NCBI GenBank assembly: GCA_964643725.1
Contig: CAZXTL010000003.1
Coordinates: forward strand, 1-64,000
DNA: 64,000 nt
Direction of reading: 5' to 3'
DNA from: DYQY01 sp964643725
Lineage (GTDB): Bacteria; Margulisbacteria; Riflemargulisbacteria; GWF2-35-9; DYQY01
The notes under the pieces are model-generated. The model did no database searches and was not told where the DNA came from. It saw only the letters and a program-made list of their open reading frames with translations. The position numbers were made by a program, and so were the translations under genes. Below are positions 32,874-41,479 of this stretch, piece after piece. The stretch's first letter is position 1. Each line of letters opens with the position of its first letter.

Positions 32874-33659
32874 ATGTTCTTTTTCTCAAAAAAATCAAAA
32901 AAAATTGGGTTAGCCTTAGGTGGTGGAGGTGCTAGAGGAATAGCTCATGTAGGTATTCTTCAAGTGCTAATGGAAGAAAAAATAGAAATTGCCTGTGTTT
33001 CAGGCACAAGCATGGGTGCATTTATCGGTGCTTTTTTTGCTGATGGAAGAACTATTGATGAAATGTTAGCTATAGTTAATGCTTTAAGTTTCAAGGACTT
33101 AATGGCTATTGACCTTAAATTCCAGGGAATATCTAACAGTGAGAAAACAGTTGGTAGAATGATAAAGAAGTATATTAAACATGATTCTTTCAGTGGATTA
33201 AAGATACCATTTTCTGTTGTAACTAGTGATATAAGTAAGGGGATTCCCGTAGTTATTAAAAAAGGTGTACTTTCTAAGAGTGTTTCCATGAGTGCTAATT
33301 TCCCAACACTTTTTTCTCCAATCGAGCATGAAGGAAGCTACTTTGTTGATGGAGGAGTTTTTATAAATGTCCCGACTAGGCAGGTAAGACAATTAGGTGC
33401 GGACATTGTAATAGGGGTAAATCTTAATCCTGTAAATAATTTTTCTTGTGTTAAGAAAAACGCTATAGACGTTGCCAATCGGACAATTGATTTATTAATT
33501 GGAAATCAAGTAATTAAACGTGCCAATCTAATCGTAAGACCAATTAAAGAGTATCATTCTTTAATTGATATGAAGAACAAAAATGCATTATTAGAAATGG
33601 GTAGAATATGTGCACAAATGGAAATAATACCGTATTTAAGAAAAAAGAAACTTATTTAG
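32874..33659 (+). CDS. Patatin-like phospholipase (RssA/YchK type)
   Basis: A 261-residue hydrolase of the patatin family. It has the oxyanion loop LALGGGGARG (about residues 12-21), nucleophile GTSMGA (about 44-49) and catalytic DGG in YFVDGGVF (about 156-163), giving the Ser/Asp dyad. It probably cleaves acyl esters of lipids. I set the start at ATG 32874 instead of an upstream in-frame ATG at 32826, because the longer form would include its own promoter; the shorter one begins MFFFSKKSKKIGLAL as usual. Its last 8 bases overlap the convergent regulator gene. Confidence 0.88.
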   Translation: MFFFSKKSKKIGLALGGGGARGIAHVGILQVLMEEKIEIACVSGTSMGAFIGAFFADGRTIDEMLAIVNALSFKDLMAIDLKFQGISNSEKTVGRMIKKYIKHDSFSGLKIPFSVVTSDISKGIPVVIKKGVLSKSVSMSANFPTLFSPIEHEGSYFVDGGVFINVPTRQVRQLGADIVIGVNLNPVNNFSCVKKNAIDVANRTIDLLIGNQVIKRANLIVRPIKEYHSLIDMKNKNALLEMGRICAQMEIIPYLRKKKLI

Positions 33660-34263
33660 CTAAACGGTAAGCTGTATTTCTTCCTTGTCCAAATTTATCA
33701 ATAATTCCTTTGCTAAGTAAATCAGTTAATTCTAAATGCGCAGTTTTGTGAGAGACATTTGTCATCATTCTATATTGTCTATTGGTTATTGCTAGTTCTT
33801 TCTTTAGGAATTCGATAGTATCTTTTTGTCTAGCATTAAAGTTGTCATTCAATGGGGCGGTTGCACCAGCTCCACCGATACCATAAAGATCTTCTTTTCT
33901 TAATTTTTCGATATCCTTATTTTTTCTTAGGTAATATTTATTTCTGTAGGAGTATGGCTTAGATCTTCCATCTGGGACTTTAATAAAAATAACATTCTTA
34001 CCACTTCTTATAACATTTTCAATTTCAATATGAATGTGTGGTTCTATTTTTTGAGTAGCTGTTTCAACAAAACTTAAAGAAACATTACTGCCTAACAAAT
34101 GATCATTTTTATCATCTATTCCTATTATAATTCTGCCACCTTTGTTATTTAAAAAGGCTATTATATATTTTAGAATGTTCTCAACAGAATCAACTGTTGT
34201 GAGGAATTCGGTAGTTTCATCTTCACCGGTTCTTAGACAATCAATTATATTTTTCCAACTCAT
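33652..34263 (-). CDS. AlbA_2/Schlafen-domain putative transcriptional regulator
   Basis: A 203-residue protein. Residues about 10-130 match the AlbA_2 divergent domain (ETTEFL, IIAFLNNKGGRIIIGIDD, SKPYSYRNKYYLRK). A C-terminal winged helix (about 145-200) reads RQYRMMTNVSHKTAHLEL and then LLSKGIIDKFGQGRNTAYRL. Such proteins are annotated as ATP-binding or DNA-binding regulators, sometimes linked to stress or phage defence. A 7-bp perfect palindrome lies directly at its start codon. Confidence 0.8.
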   Translation of the reverse strand: MSWKNIIDCLRTGEDETTEFLTTVDSVENILKYIIAFLNNKGGRIIIGIDDKNDHLLGSNVSLSFVETATQKIEPHIHIEIENVIRSGKNVIFIKVPDGRSKPYSYRNKYYLRKNKDIEKLRKEDLYGIGGAGATAPLNDNFNARQKDTIEFLKKELAITNRQYRMMTNVSHKTAHLELTDLLSKGIIDKFGQGRNTAYRLAK

Positions 34264-34280
34264 GTTATTTAAAAAATAAC
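34264..34280. promoter_or_regulatory. Palindrome at start of AlbA_2 regulator, candidate operator
   Basis: GTTATTT (34264-34270), AAA, AAATAAC (34274-34280) form a perfect inverted repeat that begins next to the ATG on the minus strand. It overlaps a TGTTATTTT extended -10-like sequence, so binding by the gene's own product would shut transcription (inference). Confidence 0.5.
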
Positions 34281-34342
34281 ACGAAAAACGGAGAAATACA
34301 AATACATCACTTAAAATACTTTATGGTTAGGTGTCGATTAGG

Positions 34343-34519
34343 TTATAGTTGTATAGAAAGAACTTCATTTTTATTGAAGGATACCATCTCATCATTAGTG
34401 ATGTAATCGGTTATGATTTGACCACAAGTTTCACATAAGAAGCATTTCTCAGGATATTGAGTGTGATGCATAATGCCAAGGAATTTGGTTCTTTTATGTT
34501 TGCATTTAAGTTTCATCAT
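34343..34519 (-). CDS. Small cysteine-rich protein, 58 residues
   Basis: An open frame on the minus strand from ATG 34519 to TAA 34343. It carries a zinc-finger-like pattern: KCKHKRTK (Cys6, His8), paired histidines MHH (18-19) and CFLCETCG (Cys26, Cys29, Cys32). A strong Shine-Dalgarno GGAGG is 6 nt before the ATG (34526-34530), which makes translation likely. The N-terminal KCKH...CFLCETCG resembles a small treble-clef or rubredoxin-like module. Function unknown. Confidence 0.7.
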   Translation of the reverse strand: MMKLKCKHKRTKFLGIMHHTQYPEKCFLCETCGQIITDYITNDEMVSFNKNEVLSIQL

Positions 34520-34601
34520 CCCTTGCCTCCTGTATTATTCTTACATAATACTTGTACCTCAAATTATCATAGGTTAAACATTGATGAAATTTAATATGAT
34601 T

Positions 34602-35121
34602 AGCCTCTCTCCCGACCTCTCTCCTAAATTTTAAATTTTGGAGAGAGGAGGTATAATTTAAACATTATGGTTGAAGTATCTAAAATTGTTAAAGCACTTA
34701 GACTTAATCAAACAAAAGCAGAAGAAATTCTTTGGGAACAGTTAAGGGCAAATAAGATAGGTATTAAAATAAAAAGGCAAGTTCCAATATTTATAAACAT
34801 TGAGGGTATTAATAAAATGTTTGTTGTTGATTTTTGTAGTAAAAAAGAAAAATTAATAATTGAGGTAGATGGAGATTATCATAATTTCATTAAAGAAGAA
34901 GATAAATTTAGAGATGAATCATTTGTGAAAAATAACTACGTTGTTCTTCGTTTTACAAATAATCAAGTTTATAATAATCTCGATGAAGTTATAAGTAGTA
35001 TTGTAGATGCTATAAAGCAATAATAGTGATTAAACTCTCTCAAAATTTGCAAAAATTTAGGAGAGAGTGGCGACAAAAAAATATTTTAGAATAAGATAGT
35101 ATGTTACGCCGAGAGAGGTTC
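34602..35121. mobile_element. Repeat-bounded element carrying a DUF559 endonuclease gene
   Basis: Left end AGCCTCTCTCCCG at 34602; right end, read on the minus strand, GAACCTCTCTCGGCGTAAC up to 35121. Inner hairpins CTCTCTCC...GGAGAGAG (about 34617-34650) and CTCTCTC...GGAGAGAG (35035-35067) followed by GTGGCGA match the architecture of the empty element at 29782-29963 and the half element at 54759-54832. One gene lies between the hairpins. Confidence 0.62.
34667..35023 (+). CDS. DUF559 (Vsr-like) endonuclease-domain protein
   Basis: A 118-residue protein with AEEILWEQLRANKIGIK (about residues 18-34), FVVDFCSKKEKLIIEVDGDYH (core split here; VVDF about 52, EVDGDYH about 66-72) and FVKNNYVVLRFTNNQV (about 85-100). 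This is the PD-(D/E)XK-like DUF559 fold, related to very-short-patch-repair endonucleases. Members are common as orphan genes inside palindromic repeats. A TATAAT at 34652-34657 ends 9 nt before the ATG. Confidence 0.83.
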   Translation: MVEVSKIVKALRLNQTKAEEILWEQLRANKIGIKIKRQVPIFINIEGINKMFVVDFCSKKEKLIIEVDGDYHNFIKEEDKFRDESFVKNNYVVLRFTNNQVYNNLDEVISSIVDAIKQ

Positions 35122-37575
35122 GAATAAACTTAATTGTTCAATAATCTTTTTTTTAGATTTGGTTAGAGATATTTCTTCTTCTTCTAAGTGTGAGAGGATA
35201 TTATTAGCATCTTCAATGACTTTAGCAGGGAGTCCTGCAAGCTGAGCAACGTGTATGCCATAGCTTTTTTCTGCATGGCCAGCGACTACTTTATAGCTAA
35301 AGCGTATAGTCCCATTTTCTTCTAGAACAGCAACATTCATGTTTTTAATTTCTTTATATTTATCTGCTAAAGAAGTCATTTCGTGATAATGGGTGGCAAA
35401 AACAGTTTTTGCTTTGGTTTCTTTTATAATGAATTTAGCAATAGAAGCAGCAATGCTTAGTCCATCATAGGTAGATGTTCCTCTGCCTATTTCATCAAGA
35501 ATAATAAACGACTTTTCAGTTGCACTATTTAGAATATTCGCTGTTTCTAGCATCTCTACCATAAATGTGCTTTTACCTTCAAAGAGGTTATCACTAGCAC
35601 CAATTCTAGCGAAGATTTTATCAGTAAGGCAGATATCAGCTTTTTTCGCAGGTATAAACGAACCTACTTGAGCCATGATTAAGTTAAGTGCTATTTGTCG
35701 CATATAGGTGGATTTACCTGCCATATTAGGTCCAGTAAGCAAAATAAACGGTTTCTTTCCTTGTTCAATAAGTACGTCATTTGGTGTAAATGTTGAGCTG
35801 TAGGTGTTTTTTTCAATTACTGGATGTCTGCATTCAATTATGCTTATTCTTCCTTCATCGTTGAAGGTTGGCTTGGAGTAATTGTTTTCTTTTGCTGTGA
35901 GTGCAAAGCAAGCTAAACAATCAATTTTGGCAAGTTTTTCAGCTATTATTGTTAGGATGTTTTGATATTTTTCAATATAGGAAATCACGTCATCAAATAT
36001 CTCAGTTTCTTTGCGAATCATCATTTCGTCAGCATGTAAGATGAAATCCTCTTTTTCTTTTAGTTCAGGGGTATAGTATCTCTCAGAATTAACTAAAGTT
36101 TGTTTTCTAATAAAATTTTCAGGTATTAAATGTAGGTTAGATTTTGTGACATCAAGGTAGTAACCGAAGGCCCTTGTATATTTAATTTTTAATGTTCGTA
36201 TACCAGTTTCTTCTTTAAGTTTATTCTCATAATTAAGAAACCATGTTTTATTATTTTTTACTTCTATCCTAATAGTATCTAATTCTTCGGAACAACCATT
36301 TTTAATAAATCCACCATGTTGAAGAATAACCGGTGGTTCCTCAACTATTGTTTTTTCTATTAAATCAGCAATATTAGAAGTATCTTGAAGCCACTCTTGA
36401 GGAAAGAGGATATAGTCTGAAAGTTGTTCTTGAATATTCGTTAAATTTATTACGATTTTAGGTAGGATGGTAAGGGAATTCTTAAAAGAAATAAGATCTT
36501 TAGGATTAGCTTTATGATTGCTTATTTTAGCGGTTAATCTTTCTATGTCATAAATAGAATCTAAGTCACTACGTATCTCGTTAAGGGATTTGAAATCATT
36601 ATAAAAGTACTCTGTTATATCAGCTCTTTTTCTTATCTCATCAAGATCAGAAAGAGGTCTAATTAACCATTTCTTTAGGCATCTAGATCCCATTGCTGTC
36701 TTAGTATTATCCATTACCCAGTAAAGAGATCCTTTTTTGTCTTGGTTATGGATTGATTTAACAACCTCTAAATTGTTTAAAGTAATGCTATTTAGAAATA
36801 AAGTATTTTCTAAGCAGTAGTATTTAGGTTTTTGTATACTTGAGGTATTTTTTTTGCTTTTAATAAGATAGGTTAGGATTGTGGCAATGGAGTGAATAGC
36901 AGATGGATAGTCTTCTAAGCCTAGAGATTCTAATGAAAATATCTTATATGTTTCTTTACAGATATTAATAGATTTTTCTAAGGAGAAAGAGTCAGTAATT
37001 GTTACATAGTTAGTTTCTTTGTATTTTAAGGGGTCAATAGTCGTTGGAATAAGCAGCTCCCTAGGTGATATCCTTTCAATTTCATTTAAAAATAGTTCTT
37101 CGGAAGAAGTTTCTGTGAAATAAAACTCTCCAGTGGACACGTCACAATACGCAACACTATATGTCGCCTTAATGGTATTTATATCGATTGATGCTAAGAA
37201 GTTATTGTCAGTAGAGCTAAGCAAAGTTTCTTCAATAATTGTCCCTGGGCTGATTACTTCAACAACTTCTCTTTTGGTGATACCTTTGCTTTCAGATGCA
37301 TCTTCGGTTTGTTCACAGATAGCTACTTTTATATTATTTTTTAGTAGTTTAGGTAGGTAGTTATTTAGTGCATGGTAAGGAATTCCGCACATAGGAATTT
37401 TATTGTCATATTGATCTTTCCCTCTTGCTGTTAGCGTTAGACCTAAGACACGAGAGGCTTTATATGAATCTTCAAAAAACATTTCATAAAAGTCACCTAA
37501 TCTGAACAATAGGAGACAATCGTCGTATTTCGACTTAATCTCTTGATACTGTTGCATCATTGGGGTTAAAGACAT
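35104..37575 (-). CDS. mutS: DNA mismatch repair protein MutS
   Basis: The 823-residue protein has the mismatch-binding FYE motif (LGDFYEMF, about residues 25-32), the connector and lever domains and the ATPase: Walker A GPNMAGKST (about 610), DEIGRGTSTYDG (about 690) and FATHYHE. Near the C-terminus QLSLF is the usual beta-clamp-binding motif. The last codons (EPLSA and stop) lie in the terminal repeat of the element at 34602-35121, so the natural tail may have been longer. It starts 1 nt after the pheT stop. Confidence 0.96.
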   Translation of the reverse strand: MSLTPMMQQYQEIKSKYDDCLLLFRLGDFYEMFFEDSYKASRVLGLTLTARGKDQYDNKIPMCGIPYHALNNYLPKLLKNNIKVAICEQTEDASESKGITKREVVEVISPGTIIEETLLSSTDNNFLASIDINTIKATYSVAYCDVSTGEFYFTETSSEELFLNEIERISPRELLIPTTIDPLKYKETNYVTITDSFSLEKSINICKETYKIFSLESLGLEDYPSAIHSIATILTYLIKSKKNTSSIQKPKYYCLENTLFLNSITLNNLEVVKSIHNQDKKGSLYWVMDNTKTAMGSRCLKKWLIRPLSDLDEIRKRADITEYFYNDFKSLNEIRSDLDSIYDIERLTAKISNHKANPKDLISFKNSLTILPKIVINLTNIQEQLSDYILFPQEWLQDTSNIADLIEKTIVEEPPVILQHGGFIKNGCSEELDTIRIEVKNNKTWFLNYENKLKEETGIRTLKIKYTRAFGYYLDVTKSNLHLIPENFIRKQTLVNSERYYTPELKEKEDFILHADEMMIRKETEIFDDVISYIEKYQNILTIIAEKLAKIDCLACFALTAKENNYSKPTFNDEGRISIIECRHPVIEKNTYSSTFTPNDVLIEQGKKPFILLTGPNMAGKSTYMRQIALNLIMAQVGSFIPAKKADICLTDKIFARIGASDNLFEGKSTFMVEMLETANILNSATEKSFIILDEIGRGTSTYDGLSIAASIAKFIIKETKAKTVFATHYHEMTSLADKYKEIKNMNVAVLEENGTIRFSYKVVAGHAEKSYGIHVAQLAGLPAKVIEDANNILSHLEEEEISLTKSKKKIIEQLSLFEPLSA

Positions 37576-37576
37576 G

Positions 37577-39943
37577 CTAACCGAAGATCAGATCTAGCTT
37601 TGTAATGCTTTCTACTATCTTTTTAAACTCTTGGTTAACAGTTTCTTCTTCCAGTGTTTTTTCTGGGTCTTGGAAGATAAGCTGAACTGCGAAGTTGATT
37701 TTATCGTCACCATACTTTTTGCCATCATAAATATCAACTAATATTATATCCTTTAAATATGTTGATTTTGCTTTGTTAATTGTTTGAACAATTTGTTCAT
37801 AAGTAACATTTTTGTCGATCCAAAAAGATAGGTCTCTTCTAACAGTAGGATATAGTGAAAACTTCTTGTATTTTTTCTTATCGCTTTTAAATTTATTGAT
37901 AATTTCAGGCATTATTTCGATAAAATATAGTTTATTTTTAATGCCATATTGCTTAGTAATATCAGGATGAACTTCACCAAAAACTGCTAATGCATCCTTA
38001 CCTATGCTTGCCTTTGCTGATTTTCCTGGGTGAAGAAATTCATAGATATCATTTGTGTAATATTTCGGTTGTTTAATACCTAAGAAGGAGAGAACCTCCT
38101 CACATATTCCTTTTACTTCTGAGAAGCTGAAGTTCGATATGTTTTTTGTAGTAGATGTTTTATTTGGAGAGGAAGAAAATAATGCTCCAGCATGTAATTC
38201 TTCTTTTACTAGTTCATTTTCTGAATAATATATTTTCCCAATTTCAAAGGTATTTAAATCGTTTACCAGGTGACGATTGTTGTAATCATAATTTTTAATT
38301 AAAGATACAAAAAGGTTGGTTCTTAAAACTGATTCTGAAGATGTTAAAGGATTCTTCATTACTAGAGGTTTTTTGTTTACAGTTGATGGGTGCTCATCAG
38401 GAGATACCATAGAATATGATACAATTTCCGAATTGCCTTTTAAGGTAAAGAATTCTCTTATTTTTTTGTTAATTTCAAAGAAAGATAAATCAGTTGGTTG
38501 TTCAAAGTTTGTTATAGCTGGTAGCTTTAATTCAATATTATTATATCCATATATTCTTCCAATTTCTTCAATAATATCAGCTTCTCTATTAACTTCTGCT
38601 GCTCTCCATGATGGTACTGTAATAATGTCATTCTTAACGTGAAATCCAAGTCTAGTTAAGATGTTTATCATATCAGCTTTGGATATTTCAGTGCCAAGTA
38701 GAGAATTAACTCTGTCTGGTCTAAGTTGAAGTGTAACTGTTTGTGGCTCTTTGTCATACACATCACAGATATCTGAGGCCACATAGCCACCACATATTTC
38801 TAGGATTAACTTTATGGCTCTTTTAAAAGAGAATTCTACATTCTGGAAATCAACACCTTTTTCGAAACGTTGAGAAGCTTCAGTCCTAATACCTTTCAGG
38901 AAAGATGATTTACGAATATTACTTGGGTCAAAACTTGCTGATTCAAGAATAATGTCAGTTGTATCTTCATGAATTGCAGATTCAAATCCTCCGATTATTC
39001 CAGCAAGAGCAACTGGACCATTTTTATCTGTAATTACTAAATCTTTTTCTGTTAATTCGATTTTTTGGTCGTTCAGTGCTTTTATGGTTTCACCATTATT
39101 TGCTCTTCTAACAATAATTGTTGAGTCTTTTACTTTTTCGTAAGAGAAGGCATGCAGTGGTTGACCACATTCATAGAGAACATAGTTAGTAATATCAACA
39201 ATATTGCTTATTGGTTTAATGTTTACTTGTTTAAGTTTCTTTTGCATCCATTCTGGTGAGGGTGCTACTTTAATTCCTTTAATTACTACACCCATATATC
39301 TAGCACATAAGTCCGAAGCTTCGTTTACTACTTTTAGAGGTGCATCATGTTTTGTTTTATCTGTATAGTTAATGTCTATTTCTTTAGTCTTTTTGCTGAA
39401 AATGGCAGATATCTCTCTAGCAAGGCCTTTGATGCTTAATAAATCACCACGATTAGGTGTTATTGATACATCAAGTAACTGGTCATTCATTTGTAAATAA
39501 TCTGCAATAGGTGTTCCAGCAGTTGGATTATCCTTTAAAATCATAATTCCTTTAGCTTCATCGGAAAGTCCAAGTTCTGTTTCTGAACAAAGCATTCCAT
39601 TACTGTCTATTCCTCTTAACTTAGAGTTTTTTATCTGAACTCCGTTTGGAAGGTCTGCTCCATCAAGTGCAACTGGAATAATAGCTCCTTCAAAGACGTT
39701 TGTTGCTCCAGTTACGATTTGATATTGCTTCGTGCCAGTATTTACCTGACAAACAACTAGCTTATCAGCATCAGGATGTTTATCTATTTTTGTTATTTTA
39801 CCTACTACAACGTAATCGAATTTCTTTTTCTGGTTAATTATTTCATCGATTTCACAGCTATGTTCAATAAGCTTTTCAGCTATAGTGTTTACATCTTCAT
39901 TTATATCAATTAATTCTTTTAGCCAGTTGATAGGTAATAACAT
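37577..39943 (-). CDS. pheT: Phenylalanyl-tRNA synthetase beta chain
   Basis: The 788-residue protein has the N-terminal tRNA-binding (EMAP) domain (VVVGKITKIDKHPDADKL, about 45-62), B3/B4 editing domains, VPSWRAAEVNREADIIEEIGR (B5, about 440-460) and a C-terminal FDX-ACB anticodon domain (YPTVRRDLSFWID, about 700). Length fits bacterial PheT. It overlaps pheS by 1 base (ATGTT/stop junction) and precedes mutS by 1 nt. Confidence 0.96.
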   Translation of the reverse strand: MLLPINWLKELIDINEDVNTIAEKLIEHSCEIDEIINQKKKFDYVVVGKITKIDKHPDADKLVVCQVNTGTKQYQIVTGATNVFEGAIIPVALDGADLPNGVQIKNSKLRGIDSNGMLCSETELGLSDEAKGIMILKDNPTAGTPIADYLQMNDQLLDVSITPNRGDLLSIKGLAREISAIFSKKTKEIDINYTDKTKHDAPLKVVNEASDLCARYMGVVIKGIKVAPSPEWMQKKLKQVNIKPISNIVDITNYVLYECGQPLHAFSYEKVKDSTIIVRRANNGETIKALNDQKIELTEKDLVITDKNGPVALAGIIGGFESAIHEDTTDIILESASFDPSNIRKSSFLKGIRTEASQRFEKGVDFQNVEFSFKRAIKLILEICGGYVASDICDVYDKEPQTVTLQLRPDRVNSLLGTEISKADMINILTRLGFHVKNDIITVPSWRAAEVNREADIIEEIGRIYGYNNIELKLPAITNFEQPTDLSFFEINKKIREFFTLKGNSEIVSYSMVSPDEHPSTVNKKPLVMKNPLTSSESVLRTNLFVSLIKNYDYNNRHLVNDLNTFEIGKIYYSENELVKEELHAGALFSSSPNKTSTTKNISNFSFSEVKGICEEVLSFLGIKQPKYYTNDIYEFLHPGKSAKASIGKDALAVFGEVHPDITKQYGIKNKLYFIEIMPEIINKFKSDKKKYKKFSLYPTVRRDLSFWIDKNVTYEQIVQTINKAKSTYLKDIILVDIYDGKKYGDDKINFAVQLIFQDPEKTLEEETVNQEFKKIVESITKLDLIFG

Positions 39944-40965
39944 TAGAATTGCTCCAGAAAGTAGGCGTGATTATCATAATAAAGCTTAATATTATCAATT
40001 CCGTATTTAAGCATTGCTAGTCTTTCTACTCCCATTCCAAAAGCAAATCCAGAGTATATTTCAGGGTCTACATTTACGTTTTTAAGTACGTTAGGATCAA
40101 CCATGCCAGCACCAAGAACTTCTAACCATCCAGTTTGTTTGCAAACACCACAACCTTTACCACCGCAAATAACGCACTGAACATCAACCTCAACACTTGG
40201 TTCAGTAAAAGGGAAGTAGCTTGGACGAAGACGAATATTGGTGTCTTTTAAGAAGAATCTTTGAGTAAAATATTGTAGTGTGGCCTTAAGGTTAGCAAAT
40301 GAAACATTCTTATCTACGTATAGTCCTTCAATTTGATGAAAAACAGGTGAATGAGAAACATCAGAATCACTTCTAAATACTTTTCCTGGCATAATAACTT
40401 TTACAGGCGGAGCCATTTTTTTCATAACATGAATTTGAACATTAGAGGTGTGCGTTCTTAATAGATGGTTTTCTTTGGTGTCTAAGTAGAAAGTATCGTG
40501 CATGTCTCTAGATGGATGATCGTGAGGGAAATTCAATGCTTCAAAGTTAAAGAAGTCAGTTTCGACTTCCGGGCCTTCTGCAACAACAAATCCAAGTTCT
40601 TTAAATATTTTTTCTGCTTCGTAGATAACTTGGGTTATTGGATGTAATGAACCCGTTTTTGTTTTTTGAGCTGGAAGGGAAAAGTCAGCTTTTTCAGCAA
40701 GTAATTGCTTATTTACTTGTGCTTTATTAAGTTGTGCTATTTTTGCTTCAATTTGAGAGTTTATGCTGTCTCTAAGTTGGTTTAAAAGTGGGCCAAAGGT
40801 TTTTTTGTCTTCTATGGAAAGATCCTTCATTCCTTTGAGTAGTTCAGTAATCGTACCTTTTTTGCCAAGTAAGTCTACTCTAAGTTTATCTGCTGTTTCC
40901 AAATCTAAACAATGTTGAATAGAGGAAGCAAAGTTATTTTTTATAGTCTCTACCTGTTTGTGCAT
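39943..40965 (-). CDS. pheS: Phenylalanyl-tRNA synthetase alpha chain
   Basis: The 340-residue class II synthetase has an N-terminal coiled coil (1-90), motif 2 GKVFRSDSDVSHSPVFHQIEGL (about 200) and motif 3 FAFGMGVERLAML (about 310-322). HPSRDMHDTFYL (about 153) is also diagnostic. AGGAA lies 7 nt before the ATG. No T-box (AGGGTGG.ACC) was found in the 500-base upstream gap. Confidence 0.96.
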   Translation of the reverse strand: MHKQVETIKNNFASSIQHCLDLETADKLRVDLLGKKGTITELLKGMKDLSIEDKKTFGPLLNQLRDSINSQIEAKIAQLNKAQVNKQLLAEKADFSLPAQKTKTGSLHPITQVIYEAEKIFKELGFVVAEGPEVETDFFNFEALNFPHDHPSRDMHDTFYLDTKENHLLRTHTSNVQIHVMKKMAPPVKVIMPGKVFRSDSDVSHSPVFHQIEGLYVDKNVSFANLKATLQYFTQRFFLKDTNIRLRPSYFPFTEPSVEVDVQCVICGGKGCGVCKQTGWLEVLGAGMVDPNVLKNVNVDPEIYSGFAFGMGVERLAMLKYGIDNIKLYYDNHAYFLEQF

Positions 40966-41015
40966 TAATATTCCTATTAGTGAAAAGATGAATTTAATTA
41001 TAAGAGAAAGAGTAT

Positions 41016-41024
41016 TTTATAGCA
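41016..41024 (-). promoter_or_regulatory. Extended -10 promoter upstream of pheS
   Basis: On the minus strand TGC precedes TATAAA (41021-41016), about 50 nt before the pheS ATG, leaving room for a leader with an AGGAA site. A C-rich repeat begins just upstream at 41030. Confidence 0.45.
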
Positions 41025-41029
41025 ACACT

Positions 41030-41119
41030 AAACACACCCCCTAACCCCCTCTCCAGTCTTCGCTGACACTTCGACTCCGCTCAGTGACCGCTACGCCTTG
41101 GCAAGCAAGAGGGGGGATA
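41030..41119. repeat. C-rich palindromic repeat interrupted by about 53 bases
   Basis: TAAACACACCCCCTAACC and CCCCTCTC (to 41053) match 12248-12272. The matching right half AAGAGGGGGG starts at 41107. Between them lies a separate G+C-richer unit containing CTTCGACTCCGCTCAGTGACC. The 12.2 kb copy shows the uninterrupted form. Confidence 0.7.
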
Positions 41120-41355
41120 AAACTCTCTCAGTTAGTCTTCACTTCGAGTACCTCAGTACCCGCTTCCTCCAGATATAATGGCACTGTGCGGGAAGAGCTT
41201 TAGATGAAGTTAGCGAATGGAACGTGGAAAAATCAGGACGATTTTTCAGGACAACTGAGCCAGGACAGGCGAATTTGTCCGTTAGTGGAATTAGCTTTAC
41301 GAAATCTTAGCTCTGGAGCTTCATGTGCCTAGCGGATTGTTAAGGTCGGCGATGA
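41120..41355. other. Non-coding, G+C-richer stretch of unknown nature between pheS and wzz
   Basis: No open frame with a good start was seen. It holds scattered short repeats such as CAGGAC (41233, 41247 and 41262 regions) and GCGGGTACTGAGG on the minus strand. Base composition differs from the A+T-rich genes on both sides. It is part of a 520-base gap (40966-41485). Confidence 0.55.
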
Positions 41356-41413
41356 GACCTTAACTTAAAGAATTAGAAAGTCTCCTTTCACAAATCCAGT
41401 GTTCGTAACACTA
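41338..41413 (-). repeat. Structured 58-nt repeat, copy 1
   Basis: Read on the minus strand from 41413: TAGTGTT-acg-AACACTGG hairpin, then GAAAGgagaCTTTC (5-bp stem with a GAGA loop), CTAATTCTTTAAG and GTTAAGGTC. About 53 of 58 positions match 53435-53491. In this copy GTTAAGGTC is followed by its complement GACCTTAAC (to 41338), a 9-bp hairpin not found in copy 2. Confidence 0.65.
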
Positions 41414-41450
41414 AAAAGAAATTATATATATAAAGTAAACTTAGTTAAAG

Positions 41451-41479
41451 TTGACTATCAAGCCATTACATACTATATT
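41451..41479 (+). promoter_or_regulatory. Sigma70 promoter of leaderless wzz-like gene
   Basis: TTGACT (41451-41456), a 17-bp spacer and TATATT (41474-41479) are followed by 6 nt and ATG 41486. This is the clearest full promoter in the window. Confidence 0.7.
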
